The translations under genes were made by a program, and so were the position numbers. Source: Flammeovirgaceae bacterium UBA5585 (lineage in GTDB: Bacteria; Bacteroidota; Bacteroidia; Cytophagales; Cyclobacteriaceae). Taken from it: a stretch of 64,000 nt of DNA. Below, in pieces: positions 1-9,256 of the stretch (the stretch's first letter is position 1; each line of letters opens with the position of its first letter). The notes under the pieces are model-generated. The model had not been told where the DNA came from. It did not search any database and was given only the letters and a program-made list of their open reading frames with translations. The stretch is from NCBI GenBank assembly GCA_002425185.1, contig DILT01000012.1, positions 1 through 64,000 of the forward strand. Reading direction: 5' to 3'.

Positions 1-147
1 TGGAGATGATTTTGCGTGAATCATGTACCAAAAAAACAATTGACCGGTGACAGCCCTATGGCAACAGGAAAAAGATTTTTTATGGTTATTTTTAAGTCGC
101 TGACAACCGTATGTCAGGATGAATGCCGACCTCATTTTGATTTACTT

Positions 148-1146
148 ATGGAATACAGAAACCTCGGCCCTGCTGACCTGAAACTACCGGTAATCACCTT
201 TGGCGCCTGGGCTGAAGGCGGATGGATGTGGGGCGGAACGGAACGCAAAGAAGCCATAAAAGCCATTCAGGCATCGCACCATGAAGGCGTAACTGCCATT
301 GATACCGCACCGGTTTACGGGCAAGGTGAAAGCGAAGAAATTACAGGTGAAGCCATTAAAGGATTGCCGCGCGATAGGGTGCAGATTCTGACCAAATTTG
401 GCTTGCGGTGGAACCTGGCAAAAGGTGAGTTTTATTTTAAGAGCAAAGACAATTCCGGTAAGGACATTGATATTTATAAATACGCGGCAAAGGAAAGCAT
501 TATACAGGAATGCGAAGATAGCTTACGCAGATTGGGTACCGATTACATTGACTTATACCAGATTCACTGGCCCGACAGTACCACGCCCATCCATGAAACC
601 ATGGAAGCCGTTGAACGATTAATGAAAGCCGGCAAGGTTCGGTATGCCGGAGTGTGCAATTACAATGCTGCCCAAATGGAAGAGGCAGAGAAATCCATAC
701 AACTGGTTTCCAACCAGGTGCACTACAGCATGGTGAAGCGCGAGATCGAAAGCGATATAGTTCCGTATTGTTTGAACAACAACAAAGGGATATTGGCTTA
801 TAGTCCCCTGCAACGGGGATTGCTTACCGGAAAAATGAAACCAGGCCATGTATTTAATGAAGGTGACCACCGCAGTACTGCTTACTTTTTTTCTGACGAA
901 AACATAAAGCGAACAAATGCCTTTTTAGAAAAGATAAAACCCCTTGCTGAAGAAAAGAGAGCTACGCTTGGTCAGTTAGTATTACGCTGGACAATTGAAC
1001 AACCCGCAATAACGGTGGCATTGGCCGGTGCCAGAAATGCACAACAGGCTGTTGAGAATGCAAAAGCAGGATCGCTTAAATTATCGAAGGAAGAGATTAC
1101 ATTTATCACTACCCAATTAAGCGAACTGATACTGGTAAAGACCTAG
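148..1146 (+). CDS. Aldo/keto reductase family oxidoreductase
   Basis: NAD(P)H-dependent carbonyl/aldehyde reductase of the AKR superfamily, about 332 residues and cytoplasmic. The start is set at the ATG at 148, whose product begins MEYRNLG, the usual first strand of this family; an upstream GTG at 16 would add 44 residues that look unrelated. Visible family features are the GTAIDTAPVYGQGESEE segment (catalytic Asp and Tyr), the LTKFGLRW strand with a Lys, the DYIDLYQIHWPD segment (catalytic His), and a C-terminal VALAGARNAQQAVENAKA cofactor-binding segment. The stop overlaps the stop of the convergent WYL regulator by 3-4 bases (shared CTAG). Substrate cannot be told from sequence. Confidence 0.9.
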   Translation: MEYRNLGPADLKLPVITFGAWAEGGWMWGGTERKEAIKAIQASHHEGVTAIDTAPVYGQGESEEITGEAIKGLPRDRVQILTKFGLRWNLAKGEFYFKSKDNSGKDIDIYKYAAKESIIQECEDSLRRLGTDYIDLYQIHWPDSTTPIHETMEAVERLMKAGKVRYAGVCNYNAAQMEEAEKSIQLVSNQVHYSMVKREIESDIVPYCLNNNKGILAYSPLQRGLLTGKMKPGHVFNEGDHRSTAYFFSDENIKRTNAFLEKIKPLAEEKRATLGQLVLRWTIEQPAITVALAGARNAQQAVENAKAGSLKLSKEEITFITTQLSELILVKT

Positions 1147-2111
1147 GACTGTACTATTTCTTTAACGTTATAATGGCCATAAAGCTCTTCGGCCAGTTCG
1201 GCCATTACGGTCTTTAGTTCATCAGGGCTTTCAACCTTTACAGCACTACCATACATCAGCAACCAATGCGCCAGGTGCCGCAGGTTATCCATCATAAATT
1301 CAACACGCAGGGTATCACCCAAATCGGTTTGGGCAATGCTCCCAAAAATCGGGCGGCCACCCAATGCTGCTTTATCAAACAATACGGATACACGGATAAG
1401 AGAGCTGTTATTTTGAAACATGGTATCGAAATACTCCTGCAGCGACATCAGGTTACGGCCTTCGAATGTCCGGCCCGAATTTTCGAGATGCTTGATTCTA
1501 TCCGAACGAAAGTCGCGGTAATCCTTACGCAACCGGCACCAGCCAATCAGGTGCCACGTCATGCTGTAGTAAAAAATACCAATCGGCTCAACCTCACGTT
1601 TGGTTACTTCCTCCTTGCTGTTGCAATAGTCAATAATCAGCACCTGTCTTTTGGCCAGTGCCCGTTGGATTTCGGTAAGAAAATGATCAGGGAACCCATC
1701 GCGGTCACGCTGTTCGTAACGCGTTCGTAAGTAAATTTCAATATGCGGCTCCAGGTTTTGAATGTGGTCTTTCTCGGTTTCGTTCAACACCGCCTTTACT
1801 TTTTGCAGCGCTGAATCAAACGCTTGCCGCACCGATTTATCACCCATCTTTTCAACCAGCTTTGCCGCTAATAGCATGGAGCTGGCTTCATCTTGTGTAA
1901 ACATAACCGGAGGCAGGTGGTAGCCGTCCACAATAAAATACCCCTTACCTGCTTCAGAGCCAATGGGTACACCGGCTTCCATCAGCGCTTGTACATCGCG
2001 GTAAACCGTTCGTAAACTGATTTCAAAACGATCAGCTATCTCTTGCGCTTTAACTACCTTTTTGGTTTGCAGTTGAATTAAAATGGCCGTAAGCCGATCA
2101 ATCCGATTCAT
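1143..2111 (-). CDS. YafY/PafC-type WYL-domain transcriptional regulator
   Basis: Predicted DNA-binding regulator of 322 residues. Residues 1-60 form an HTH_11 winged helix (RLTAILIQLQTKKVVKAQEIADRFEISLRTVYRDVQAL), followed by a linker and a WYL domain around residues 150-230 (EPIGIFYYSMTWHLIGWCRLRKDYRDFRSDRI), then a WCX-type C-terminal extension. WYL domains are known to bind ligands such as nucleic acid or small molecules and to control the attached HTH. It faces the aldo/keto reductase tail to tail, so co-transcription is not expected. Target genes are unknown. Confidence 0.9.
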   Translation of the reverse strand: MNRIDRLTAILIQLQTKKVVKAQEIADRFEISLRTVYRDVQALMEAGVPIGSEAGKGYFIVDGYHLPPVMFTQDEASSMLLAAKLVEKMGDKSVRQAFDSALQKVKAVLNETEKDHIQNLEPHIEIYLRTRYEQRDRDGFPDHFLTEIQRALAKRQVLIIDYCNSKEEVTKREVEPIGIFYYSMTWHLIGWCRLRKDYRDFRSDRIKHLENSGRTFEGRNLMSLQEYFDTMFQNNSSLIRVSVLFDKAALGGRPIFGSIAQTDLGDTLRVEFMMDNLRHLAHWLLMYGSAVKVESPDELKTVMAELAEELYGHYNVKEIVQS

Positions 2112-2138
2112 ATTTTACAGATAATAAAAGAATTAGTG

Positions 2139-2211
2139 AGCGGGAAACGGGGCTCGAACCCGCGACCTTCGGCTTGGGAAGCCAACGCTCTACCAACTGA
2201 GCTACTCCCGC
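2139..2211 (-). tRNA. tRNA-Gly (anticodon CCC)
   Basis: Read on the minus strand, the 73-nt sequence folds as a full cloverleaf: 7-bp acceptor GCGGGAG with TTCCCGC (one G-U), a D arm GCTC/GAGC, an anticodon stem TTGGC/GCCGA with loop TTCCCAA giving CCC, and a T arm GCGGG/CCCGT with TTCGAAC. The discriminator base is T and no CCA is encoded. It decodes GGG glycine codons. Confidence 0.93.
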
Positions 2212-2217
2212 TTGTTT

Positions 2218-2323
2218 TCTCTTCTTTGAAGAGAGTCTTTAAGTTTTATGGGGCTCATTTAACTGAGCTATGCAGACGAAGGCTTTCCCTTGTCTGCATC
2301 CAGACTTGCTACGCAACGTCTGG
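2218..2323. repeat. Three consecutive stem-loops between tRNA-Gly and the GH16 gene
   Basis: Three back-to-back inverted repeats: TCTCTTC/GAAGAGA at 2218-2234; a 10-bp stem with one bulged G at 2272-2297 (GCAGAC + AAGG against CCTT + GTCTGC); and a second 10-bp stem with one bulged C at 2300-2323 (CCAGAC + TTGC against GCAA + GTCTGG). The last two resemble each other. A 10-base piece of the tRNA gene (AACTGAGCTA, 2195-2204) recurs at 2261-2270 just before them. It could be the 5' leader of the GH16 mRNA or the relic of a tRNA-linked repeat. Confidence 0.5.
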
Positions 2324-2380
2324 ACTCCCGCGAATAGTGATGAAAATTATGGATATTTATTCATCCTTTATATCAACCGT

Positions 2381-3274
2381 ATGAAAATTTTAGAAGTCCT
2401 GTTAAAAACCGTTTTCACCTGTTTCGATAAGTTCCTTAAAGGGAGTCCTTTTGGCAAACAAACACGCAGAGCATTTTTGAACGGTACCCTGGTTGCAGGC
2501 ACCCTGTGTATTCTTATCGGTAGTTTAACGGGTTGCAAAAATCAACATACGTTGGTTTGGTCCGATGAGTTCAATTATTCCGGATCGCCCGATTCCACGA
2601 AATGGAATTATGATTTGGGTGATGGCTGCCCGAATGTTTGCGGTTGGGGAAATAACGAACTTCAATTCTATACGAATATTCCCAACAATGTGAGGGTTGA
2701 AAATGGCGTGCTGATTATTGAAGCCCATAAAGATTCACTTGGCGGAAAGGCATACACCTCCACACGCATCGTTTCCAAAAATAAAGGCGATTGGTTGTAT
2801 GGGCGCATTGAGGTAAGAGCAAAGCTACCTCGCGGTAAAGGTACCTGGCCGGGCATCTGGATGCTCTCTACCGATTGGCATTATGGAGGTTGGCCTGAAA
2901 GCGGGGAGATTGATATTATGGAGCACGTTGGGTTCAATCCGGGTGTGATTCATGGTACCATTCACACAAAAAAATACAATCACATCAGCCAAACACAAAA
3001 AGAAGGGATTATCACTATGGAAGACTGTCAGGATGAATTCCATAGCTATGCCATCGACTGGCAAGAAAATAAGATCGACTTCTTTGTAGATGATCAACTG
3101 TACCATTCGGTAGTCCGAAATGCCGAAGATGATTTTACAGGATGGCCATTCGATAAGCGCTTTCACCTGATTATGAACATTGCCGTGGGAGGCAACTGGG
3201 GCGGCATGCAGGGTGTTGACGATTCCATATGGCCGCAGCGAATGGAAATAGACTACGTCCGTGTTTACCAGTAG
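2381..3274 (+). CDS. GH16 family endo-beta-glucanase (laminarinase-like), Tat lipoprotein
   Basis: Secreted glycoside hydrolase of about 297 residues that should cleave beta-1,3- or beta-1,3/1,4-glucans. The catalytic GH16 signature E-x-D-x-x-E is present at about residues 176-181 (GEIDIME, nucleophile and acid/base glutamates). Substrate-cleft aromatic residues (GTWPGIWML, GGWPESG) precede it, and the family end MEIDYVRVYQ is intact. The start is set at the ATG at 2381; an ORF extension to 2270 runs through stem-loop DNA. The N terminus has a twin-arginine motif TRRAFL (residues 28-33), a hydrophobic stretch and a lipobox LTGC (Cys52), so the protein is probably exported folded and lipid-anchored. 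No SusCD pair or other polysaccharide genes are adjacent. Confidence 0.88.
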   Translation: MKILEVLLKTVFTCFDKFLKGSPFGKQTRRAFLNGTLVAGTLCILIGSLTGCKNQHTLVWSDEFNYSGSPDSTKWNYDLGDGCPNVCGWGNNELQFYTNIPNNVRVENGVLIIEAHKDSLGGKAYTSTRIVSKNKGDWLYGRIEVRAKLPRGKGTWPGIWMLSTDWHYGGWPESGEIDIMEHVGFNPGVIHGTIHTKKYNHISQTQKEGIITMEDCQDEFHSYAIDWQENKIDFFVDDQLYHSVVRNAEDDFTGWPFDKRFHLIMNIAVGGNWGGMQGVDDSIWPQRMEIDYVRVYQ

Positions 3275-3277
3275 GAT

Positions 3278-3865
3278 TTATGCACTCTTTAATTCGGTTA
3301 GGCGATTCCTGTAGTCTTGGAGCTCGCGATAAAGCTTCACTTCCTTCTCAACGGTATTACGTTTATAGGTATCAAAGTCACGGCTCAACTCATCATACAA
3401 CATACGTGACTCCGCAGCAGAACGAAGGCTTACCCGAAAAGCAAGGAAAGCAAGGAAAGCAAGTACCAATAACCCAGTAAGTATAGCAGCAACCATCCAG
3501 ATAAACTTTGCTTTTTCAATATCCATTCCGATAAATGAAATATGCGTAGCAGCAAATTGCATCTCCTGAACAGCGCCTTCCTTTTGCGTTATGGTTGACT
3601 GTAGTTTTGCAATCTCACCTTCAAAACCAGCACTACGCTTTTGAACAGCCACCAAGGCATCATTATTTTCGCGCAGGGTATCCTGAACGGCCTTCCAGAA
3701 ATTCTCTACCTGGTAAGCTTTAACCATCCTGAAGGGTTCAACAAATTGCGATTGCTCACGAATACTTTGTATTTGTTGCGCTAAACTGGGCTTTTGCTGG
3801 CCAGGCTCATTGGCCATACCCACATAAAACATCAGAAGAAGTGCAGCGGTAAGTATTCGGGTCAT
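3278..3865 (-). CDS. Coiled-coil membrane protein, function unknown
   Basis: 195 residues that I cannot assign to a function. There is an N-terminal signal peptide (TRILTAALLLMFYVGMA), a polar helical region at about 25-115 with heptad-like stretches, one strong transmembrane helix at about 122-145 (FIWMVAAILTGLLVLAFLAFLAF), and a charged coiled-coil C terminus (residues 160-195) that would lie on the other side of the membrane. Similar small proteins with signal peptide, coiled coil and one TM helix occur in Bacteroidota, sometimes under misleading enzyme names. It stands as a single gene ending 3 bases from the stop of the convergent GH16 gene. Confidence 0.7.
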   Translation of the reverse strand: MTRILTAALLLMFYVGMANEPGQQKPSLAQQIQSIREQSQFVEPFRMVKAYQVENFWKAVQDTLRENNDALVAVQKRSAGFEGEIAKLQSTITQKEGAVQEMQFAATHISFIGMDIEKAKFIWMVAAILTGLLVLAFLAFLAFRVSLRSAAESRMLYDELSRDFDTYKRNTVEKEVKLYRELQDYRNRLTELKSA

Positions 3866-3999
3866 GATCGTAGTGTTTTTCGGATGGAGGGTAAATATAG
3901 AATGGCTGCTGTACGCACTAAAGACCCGCTATGCGAATACCCGATTTTCCCGTTAAAGCCAATGCTTAGAGCGATAAGTTGTTGATTGACTTAATGTTC

Positions 4000-6447
4000 T
4001 CAACTGCGGGCAATACTTTTTTTGAGGGTGAGGTAATCAATAAAATAAGTAAGGCGTAGCGAAATACTATTCACTTGTGGCGATTGTGACACGTCACGCA
4101 CATTAGTAAAATAATCGGGTGTGGTGTTTTTGGTAAAGGTTTGAATAGCATCCTTCCAAACAAAATTCAGAAATGAGCCCGGGGCAATTTGAAAGAAATA
4201 AACCAGGTCAACATTCATGGCATTAAAGTTAGCATCGTGCGCAGGTGATCCATCGGTGCTCAATCCTGCATAGTCTGTATCATTCAATGCTCCATCTAAC
4301 CCTAAACTGAAGAATTTTTCATACTTAACTTTCGACCAATAATGCCGCACGCGAAGGGTCAACCCCATTTTATTGTTAAAGGTGTAGTTTAGTCCAACAA
4401 TATTGCTGATGGTTAATACATCCCGTGTACCGAATATGATATCCGAAAGATTACCTTCTTCATCATACAATTTTGTTGCAAATCCCCGGCCATCACCCCG
4501 TTCATGGTTTATCTCGGCATTGAACGAAAGTTTATTATTGGCGCGATAGCGTAAAAAAGTTCCCCACCACCTGAACGTTTGATCCCACTCAGGTCTGTGC
4601 CATTGGCCGGTGTAGCCATTGATTTGTAAAGGTTTACGGCTATCACTTTCCACCCAAAAATTAAAATTTAAACTTTGCGGAAGGCTTACATAATACCCTT
4701 TTACCCGAGGCTCAAAATAATCATAACTCATAGCCGGCCGGCCATTTACATTGAAGCCTGCCCACCAGAAGTTTTTAAACTGCGCATTAACATTTATGCC
4801 GGATTGAAAAGAGGTGAACGTATTGGGTTCATATAAATTCTCATGAAATAAATTTAAGGTAGTGCGCATGGTATTGATAATACCTTTGGGTTTAAGAATA
4901 CTGTACCGCAACCAACCATAGTGTGAGATTTCATTCGGTGCCTGTAAAAAGCCAAGGTCATTAATTTTATAATTATCGCTTTCTACAACACGACCCAGGC
5001 CATATTGCCAGGTACCGCTGATTTTTGCGAGCTCAAGAAAATACTTGTACCCAACATCGGTTTTGTCTTCTGGTATTAGGATAGCGCTTACGGAAGCAAA
5101 AGAACTCATCTGGTAGGTGTTGGTTTTATCCCGAAGACTTACCCGCAGCCCGCTCACATTGGCATCACGCGCACCATCACCACGGATCACGCTGGTGTTT
5201 GTAAAATTAATGTTGGAGTTGTTCTTTAAGTTCTGATCTACTACAAAAACGTTAAAATTGGTAAGCGGATCAACCTGTACATCTCTGGTCTCTTCAGTTT
5301 CTACGTTCCTCACTTTTGCATACGTACGGTTGGTTATGGCATTGAAAAAACCTAAGCCAAGACCTTTTTTATTACGGCCGGAAATTTTGGTGGCGTTGAT
5401 CAGGTTTGCTCCTGTTGGCCGGCTAACTATTTCTTCGGTTTCACTATCGTAGGTTATTGATCCAAACGATTGCCCGATTCTGCGCGAGTAGAATAAATTG
5501 GATTTATTAAACAACTCGGTACCTTCCGTAAAGAATTGGCGGTTTTCATTAAACCGAACTTCAAATGCCGAAATGTTGTACACAATATTATCCGACTGTA
5601 CCTGGCTGAAATCCGGGATCAAACTCATATCAAGCGTATAGCTTTCATTCAACCCATACTTCAAATCCATACCACCGGCAAAGGAAAGTTTACCGGTATT
5701 GGCACTGCCATCGTGCGTGTAAATGGTTGTTGTGTAGGGAGAGAAAGAAAGACGCAGCGGAGGTGCAATATTTTGAATGCCGGTAAGTGTTCCGAACTGA
5801 TTTACGGTTCCTTGTATGCCATTGTCAACATGGTTCCAGTAGGATTCTTCCTGTATGCGCATTACCCTGCGATAGAAATTCACACTCCAGTGCTGCACTT
5901 CCTGCTTTGGAAAACGAATGGCGTAGTAGGGAATTTCGAACTCAATGGTCCAGCCGTTTTCATCAACCTTGGTAGCGCTTTTCCATACCGCGTCCCAGCT
6001 GGCATCAAAGTTACTTCCGGTAATAAAGAAATCGGCCTGCACCCCGGCTGCGGTAACAAAAAATGAAAAAGCATTGATACCACTGTTGTAGGGATCGATT
6101 AGAAAACCAAAGGCATCAGCATTGCGGTCGCCATCATCGCGTAAGCCAAATTCTCTTAAAATCTTATCGGGTTCCGGATCATACATTCTGGCCGCCACAT
6201 AAATAGCCCGATCGGTATAGGCCAGCAACACCGTTGTTTTAAAATTGGAAAGCTTACCGTTGTCGGGATAGAACTGAAAAAACTGTATTTGCTCACCATC
6301 TTCCTGCCAAGCCTCGTCATCCAGAACACCGTCAATCCGGGGGGAACTCTCTACGCGTTTGGTCTTAAACTCCTTTTTGTCGGTAGCGAATGCGTCTACA
6401 GATGCATAAAGGAATACGGTTATAAGCAGGGCGGTTAGGCGCTTCAT
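4000..6447 (-). CDS. DUF5916 outer-membrane protein with CBM9-like N-terminal domain
   Basis: 815 residues with a cleavable signal peptide (MKRLTALLITVFLYASVDAFA). Residues about 25-215 match the CBM9-like fold often annotated as carbohydrate-binding domain 9 (start RVESSPRIDGVLDDEAWQ, then YVAARMYDPEPDKI and WTIEFEIPYYAIRFP). The rest is the DUF5916 region with alternating polar/hydrophobic strands and a terminal beta-strand, consistent with an outer-membrane barrel of the kind found in Bacteroidota. Its ligand is unknown. It is monocistronic, divergent from the phosphodiesterase gene at 6575. Confidence 0.85.
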   Translation of the reverse strand: MKRLTALLITVFLYASVDAFATDKKEFKTKRVESSPRIDGVLDDEAWQEDGEQIQFFQFYPDNGKLSNFKTTVLLAYTDRAIYVAARMYDPEPDKILREFGLRDDGDRNADAFGFLIDPYNSGINAFSFFVTAAGVQADFFITGSNFDASWDAVWKSATKVDENGWTIEFEIPYYAIRFPKQEVQHWSVNFYRRVMRIQEESYWNHVDNGIQGTVNQFGTLTGIQNIAPPLRLSFSPYTTTIYTHDGSANTGKLSFAGGMDLKYGLNESYTLDMSLIPDFSQVQSDNIVYNISAFEVRFNENRQFFTEGTELFNKSNLFYSRRIGQSFGSITYDSETEEIVSRPTGANLINATKISGRNKKGLGLGFFNAITNRTYAKVRNVETEETRDVQVDPLTNFNVFVVDQNLKNNSNINFTNTSVIRGDGARDANVSGLRVSLRDKTNTYQMSSFASVSAILIPEDKTDVGYKYFLELAKISGTWQYGLGRVVESDNYKINDLGFLQAPNEISHYGWLRYSILKPKGIINTMRTTLNLFHENLYEPNTFTSFQSGINVNAQFKNFWWAGFNVNGRPAMSYDYFEPRVKGYYVSLPQSLNFNFWVESDSRKPLQINGYTGQWHRPEWDQTFRWWGTFLRYRANNKLSFNAEINHERGDGRGFATKLYDEEGNLSDIIFGTRDVLTISNIVGLNYTFNNKMGLTLRVRHYWSKVKYEKFFSLGLDGALNDTDYAGLSTDGSPAHDANFNAMNVDLVYFFQIAPGSFLNFVWKDAIQTFTKNTTPDYFTNVRDVSQSPQVNSISLRLTYFIDYLTLKKSIARS

Positions 6448-6574
6448 GGGGTTTGAACGATGTGTATAGATACTCTATTGTATAGGCCTTGGTTACATCA
6501 GGATTGTTAAAAAATTGCCAATCTTTACAACCGGCAAGATTGCCGTTACCAAAGGCACTTTTTTATTGATTTAA

Positions 6575-7078
6575 ATGAAAATCGGTCTCCTGTCAGATAC
6601 ACATGGTTTTTTGGACAATTCCATTTTCGAACACTTTAAAGATTGTGATGAGGTTTGGCATGCTGGCGACCTAGGCGATGAGACCTTACTTCAGCAACTG
6701 GAACTGTTCAAACCGGTACGGGCTGTGTTCGGCAACATTGATGACCGCACACTTCAGGCAAAGCTTCCTGAAGATTTATGGTTTACCTGTGAAGGGCTTA
6801 CTATTTGGATGACACACATTGGTGGTGTACCACCCAATTACAATACCCGCATTAAAAAAATATTAAAAGATAAAGTTCCTGATATTTTTATCTGTGGGCA
6901 TTCGCATATTTTACGGGTTATGAAAGATCCGCAATTCAAAAACATGCTTTACCTCAACCCGGGGGCTGCGGGTAATCATGGCTTTCATCACATGAAAACT
7001 ATTATGCGGTTTGAGATCACCGGAAAGGAAATCTGGAAAATGGAGGTTATAGAGTTGGGCAAACGCGGTGCATTATAG
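6575..7078 (+). CDS. YfcE/MJ0936-type metallophosphoesterase (phosphodiesterase)
   Basis: 167-residue calcineurin-like phosphoesterase. The dinuclear metal site motifs are all visible in order: LLSDTHG (residues 5-11), the GDLGDE segment (about 32-37), GNIDD (about 54-58), THIGG (about 82-86) and GHSHI (about 108-112). Length and motif order fit the small YfcE/MJ0936 phosphodiesterases, which hydrolyse artificial phosphodiesters and whose physiological substrate is generally not known. It sits alone between DUF5916 (divergent) and dnaN (convergent). Confidence 0.92.
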   Translation: MKIGLLSDTHGFLDNSIFEHFKDCDEVWHAGDLGDETLLQQLELFKPVRAVFGNIDDRTLQAKLPEDLWFTCEGLTIWMTHIGGVPPNYNTRIKKILKDKVPDIFICGHSHILRVMKDPQFKNMLYLNPGAAGNHGFHHMKTIMRFEITGKEIWKMEVIELGKRGAL

Positions 7079-7097
7079 CCGGTCTGCCCAAAAATTA

Positions 7098-8222
7098 TTA
7101 AACATACTGATTCAACATAACCGGCATTACCAGCATGAGAATATCTTCATTCTTGTCCTGATCAGAAGGGAAGATAACACCAGCTTTATTCGGTGCCGAC
7201 ATGTTTAATTTAATCTGGTTGGCATCCAGGTTGGTGAGCATCTCAATTAAGAACTTGGCATTGAAACCAATCTCTATATCCTCTCCCTCGTGCTCGCAGG
7301 ATAACCGCTCATTGGCTTCGTTAGAGAAATCCAGGTCTTCAGCAGAAATCTGCAATTCACTTCCGGTAATCTTTAACCTTACCTGGTGGGTTGTTTTATT
7401 GGCATAGATAGAAATACGCTTAAGCGCGCTTAGAATTTCTGATCGTCCAATAGTCATCTTAATCGGATTCTGTGTCGGAATTACGTTTTCATAATCCGGG
7501 AAACGCTCATCAATGAGACGGCAAATCATGCGGATGTTTCCAAACTTGAAGAAGGCATTTGATAAATTGAAGTCAATGCTTACCGGTGTGTTCTCTCCCG
7601 GTAACGTAGCCTTTAATAAATTCAGCGCTTTACGCGGAATAATAATCGCATTGCCATTATCAGATTTAATGTCGGTCCTGCGGTAGCGCACCAAACGGTG
7701 GCCATCGGTAGCTACAAACGTGGCATTCTTCTCACCCAGGTTTACGTACACGCCCGTCATAGCCGGCCTAAGTTCATCATTGCTGGTAGCGAAAATGGTA
7801 TTGTTTACCGCACGGGCTAAAACATCAGAAGAAATTTCAGCTGAAAAATCGTTGCTGACAGACGGCACTTTAGGGAAGTCAGTAGCATTTTCACCGGACA
7901 ACTTATACCGGCCATTATCAGAAATTATTTCTACACTGTAGGTCGATTCATCAATAGAAAACGTAACCGGTTGTTCGGGCAGGTTCTTCAGGGTTTCCAA
8001 AAGAATACGGGCCGGAACGGCAATATTTCCCTTCTCCTTGGATTCCACCTGCAATTCGGTGATCATGGAAGTTTGAAGGTCGGAAGCGGTTACGGTTAGG
8101 CCTCCCTTTTCAAGTTCAAATAAAAAGTTTTCAAGAATGGGCACTACCGGATTGGTAGTGATTACGCCATTGATATTGGAAAGCTGCTTCAACAGGTAAG
8201 CAGAATTAACAATGAACTTCAT
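7098..8222 (-). CDS. dnaN: DNA polymerase III subunit beta (sliding clamp)
   Basis: 374 residues, the normal length for the processivity clamp that encircles DNA as a dimer and tethers the replicative polymerase. The protein opens with MKFIVNSAYLLKQLSNINGVITTNPVVPILENFLFE and carries the three repeated clamp folds; family landmarks include NTIFATSNDELRPAMTGVYV, ATDGHRLVRYRR and the C-terminal MPVMLNQYV. There is no dnaA or recF beside it; instead it follows the gliding ABC-transporter genes with a 95-bp gap, an arrangement that could give dnaN its own promoter. Confidence 0.97.
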   Translation of the reverse strand: MKFIVNSAYLLKQLSNINGVITTNPVVPILENFLFELEKGGLTVTASDLQTSMITELQVESKEKGNIAVPARILLETLKNLPEQPVTFSIDESTYSVEIISDNGRYKLSGENATDFPKVPSVSNDFSAEISSDVLARAVNNTIFATSNDELRPAMTGVYVNLGEKNATFVATDGHRLVRYRRTDIKSDNGNAIIIPRKALNLLKATLPGENTPVSIDFNLSNAFFKFGNIRMICRLIDERFPDYENVIPTQNPIKMTIGRSEILSALKRISIYANKTTHQVRLKITGSELQISAEDLDFSNEANERLSCEHEGEDIEIGFNAKFLIEMLTNLDANQIKLNMSAPNKAGVIFPSDQDKNEDILMLVMPVMLNQYV

Positions 8223-8317
8223 TTCGTGGTTGTTGAGTTAGTGGTTAAACGCGGTAAAGTTATAAAGAAAAGGCAATAATGGAAACGCACAAAATGCAGA
8301 TTTACCGCACCAAAAAT

Positions 8318-9256
8318 TTAGCGGCTTAGTGCGAACGAAGAGCGCGTTTTGATGATGCCTTCCAGTTTTTTTCGATCGAAATAAGCGAGTTGCGCCTGGT
8401 TAATAAGCCCATAATTTTTGCCTGCAGCCGGTCCTGTTTGATACAGGGCAAGGCTGTACGATCGGCCCCCAATATCGAAGGCGGTAATCGTCACCTGTGG
8501 CGGGGTGTTGATAAGCTTTTCATGCGCTTCGTTGTCCTCCAGATACTCATCTACCGTAAGCAACGATACCGCATCCAAATAGTCATTTAGTTTTGTGGTA
8601 TCCACAGCCGTCATATTCTCAATCGAAAAATAATTGTCGATGAAGGAAACCCTGAAATCATCTTTTGGAGATTCGGGAAATGTTGCCTCCATGCTTTGAA
8701 AATTCCGCCAGTTGAGTTGATATACATGCCTGTCTTTCCATCCGCTCTTATCCAGTTCAAAAATTCCGGAAACATACACCCGGTAGCCAGGGATTACCAT
8801 AACATAAACAGCGTCATCACCTGCGCGTTTAAAATAAGCTTCTGATTTACGGGTATTCCCTCCGGCTAAAAATTGAAGCTGGGTTTGACCATCGCTGCGT
8901 AAACTTACGTTTACTGCTGAAGCGGTTAAAACACGACTCAGGGAGTCGCGCATGGCTTTTGCTACAGGACGCACCGGTTGGGCTTGCTGCAGGGTAGCAA
9001 ACAATACATCAATCAGGTTCCGATCAGCAAGCTCTCCGTTTACGTTCCAACGTACGCCATCAAAATTAAGTGTTGTTTTTTCTTGTCCACGTTCCAACGT
9101 TACTTCATTGATCGCGGTAATATCTGCCGGTTTAAACAGGGTAACATCAACTACGGAACGCTCGCGATTTGAATACAGCGCATAAACCAGGGTAATCACC
9201 ACCAGCAGAAGCAGCGTAAGCAATAGTTTTCTGTTATATTTTTCCTGATGACTCAC
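8318..9256 (-). CDS. DUF4340 domain protein downstream of gldG
   Basis: 312 residues with one N-terminal transmembrane helix (KLLLTLLLLVVITLVYALYS) and a long extracytoplasmic beta-rich part that fits DUF4340: VTLERGQEKTTLNFDGVRWNVNGELADRNLIDVLFATLQQA and later FELDKSGWKDRHVYQLNWR. The start codon is GTG, overlapping the gldG stop in GTGA, which indicates translational coupling. DUF4340 proteins commonly follow GldG-like auxiliary ABC subunits, so it is probably an accessory part of the same transporter. No enzymatic motif is seen. Confidence 0.82.
   Translation of the reverse strand: MSHQEKYNRKLLLTLLLLVVITLVYALYSNRERSVVDVTLFKPADITAINEVTLERGQEKTTLNFDGVRWNVNGELADRNLIDVLFATLQQAQPVRPVAKAMRDSLSRVLTASAVNVSLRSDGQTQLQFLAGGNTRKSEAYFKRAGDDAVYVMVIPGYRVYVSGIFELDKSGWKDRHVYQLNWRNFQSMEATFPESPKDDFRVSFIDNYFSIENMTAVDTTKLNDYLDAVSLLTVDEYLEDNEAHEKLINTPPQVTITAFDIGGRSYSLALYQTGPAAGKNYGLINQAQLAYFDRKKLEGIIKTRSSFALSR

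Noticed and set aside
1266..1730. ORF of 154 codons on the plus strand
   Set aside because: It is antisense to the WYL regulator, whose protein matches a well-known family over its full length.
2136..2384. ORF spanning the tRNA-Gly gene
   Set aside because: Begins in the tRNA and runs through hairpins; the N-terminal peptide SGKRGSNPRPSAWE is typical of antisense tRNA translation.
5536..6066. ORF of 176 codons on the plus strand
   Set aside because: Lies inside the DUF5916 gene on the opposite strand; no domain or signal.
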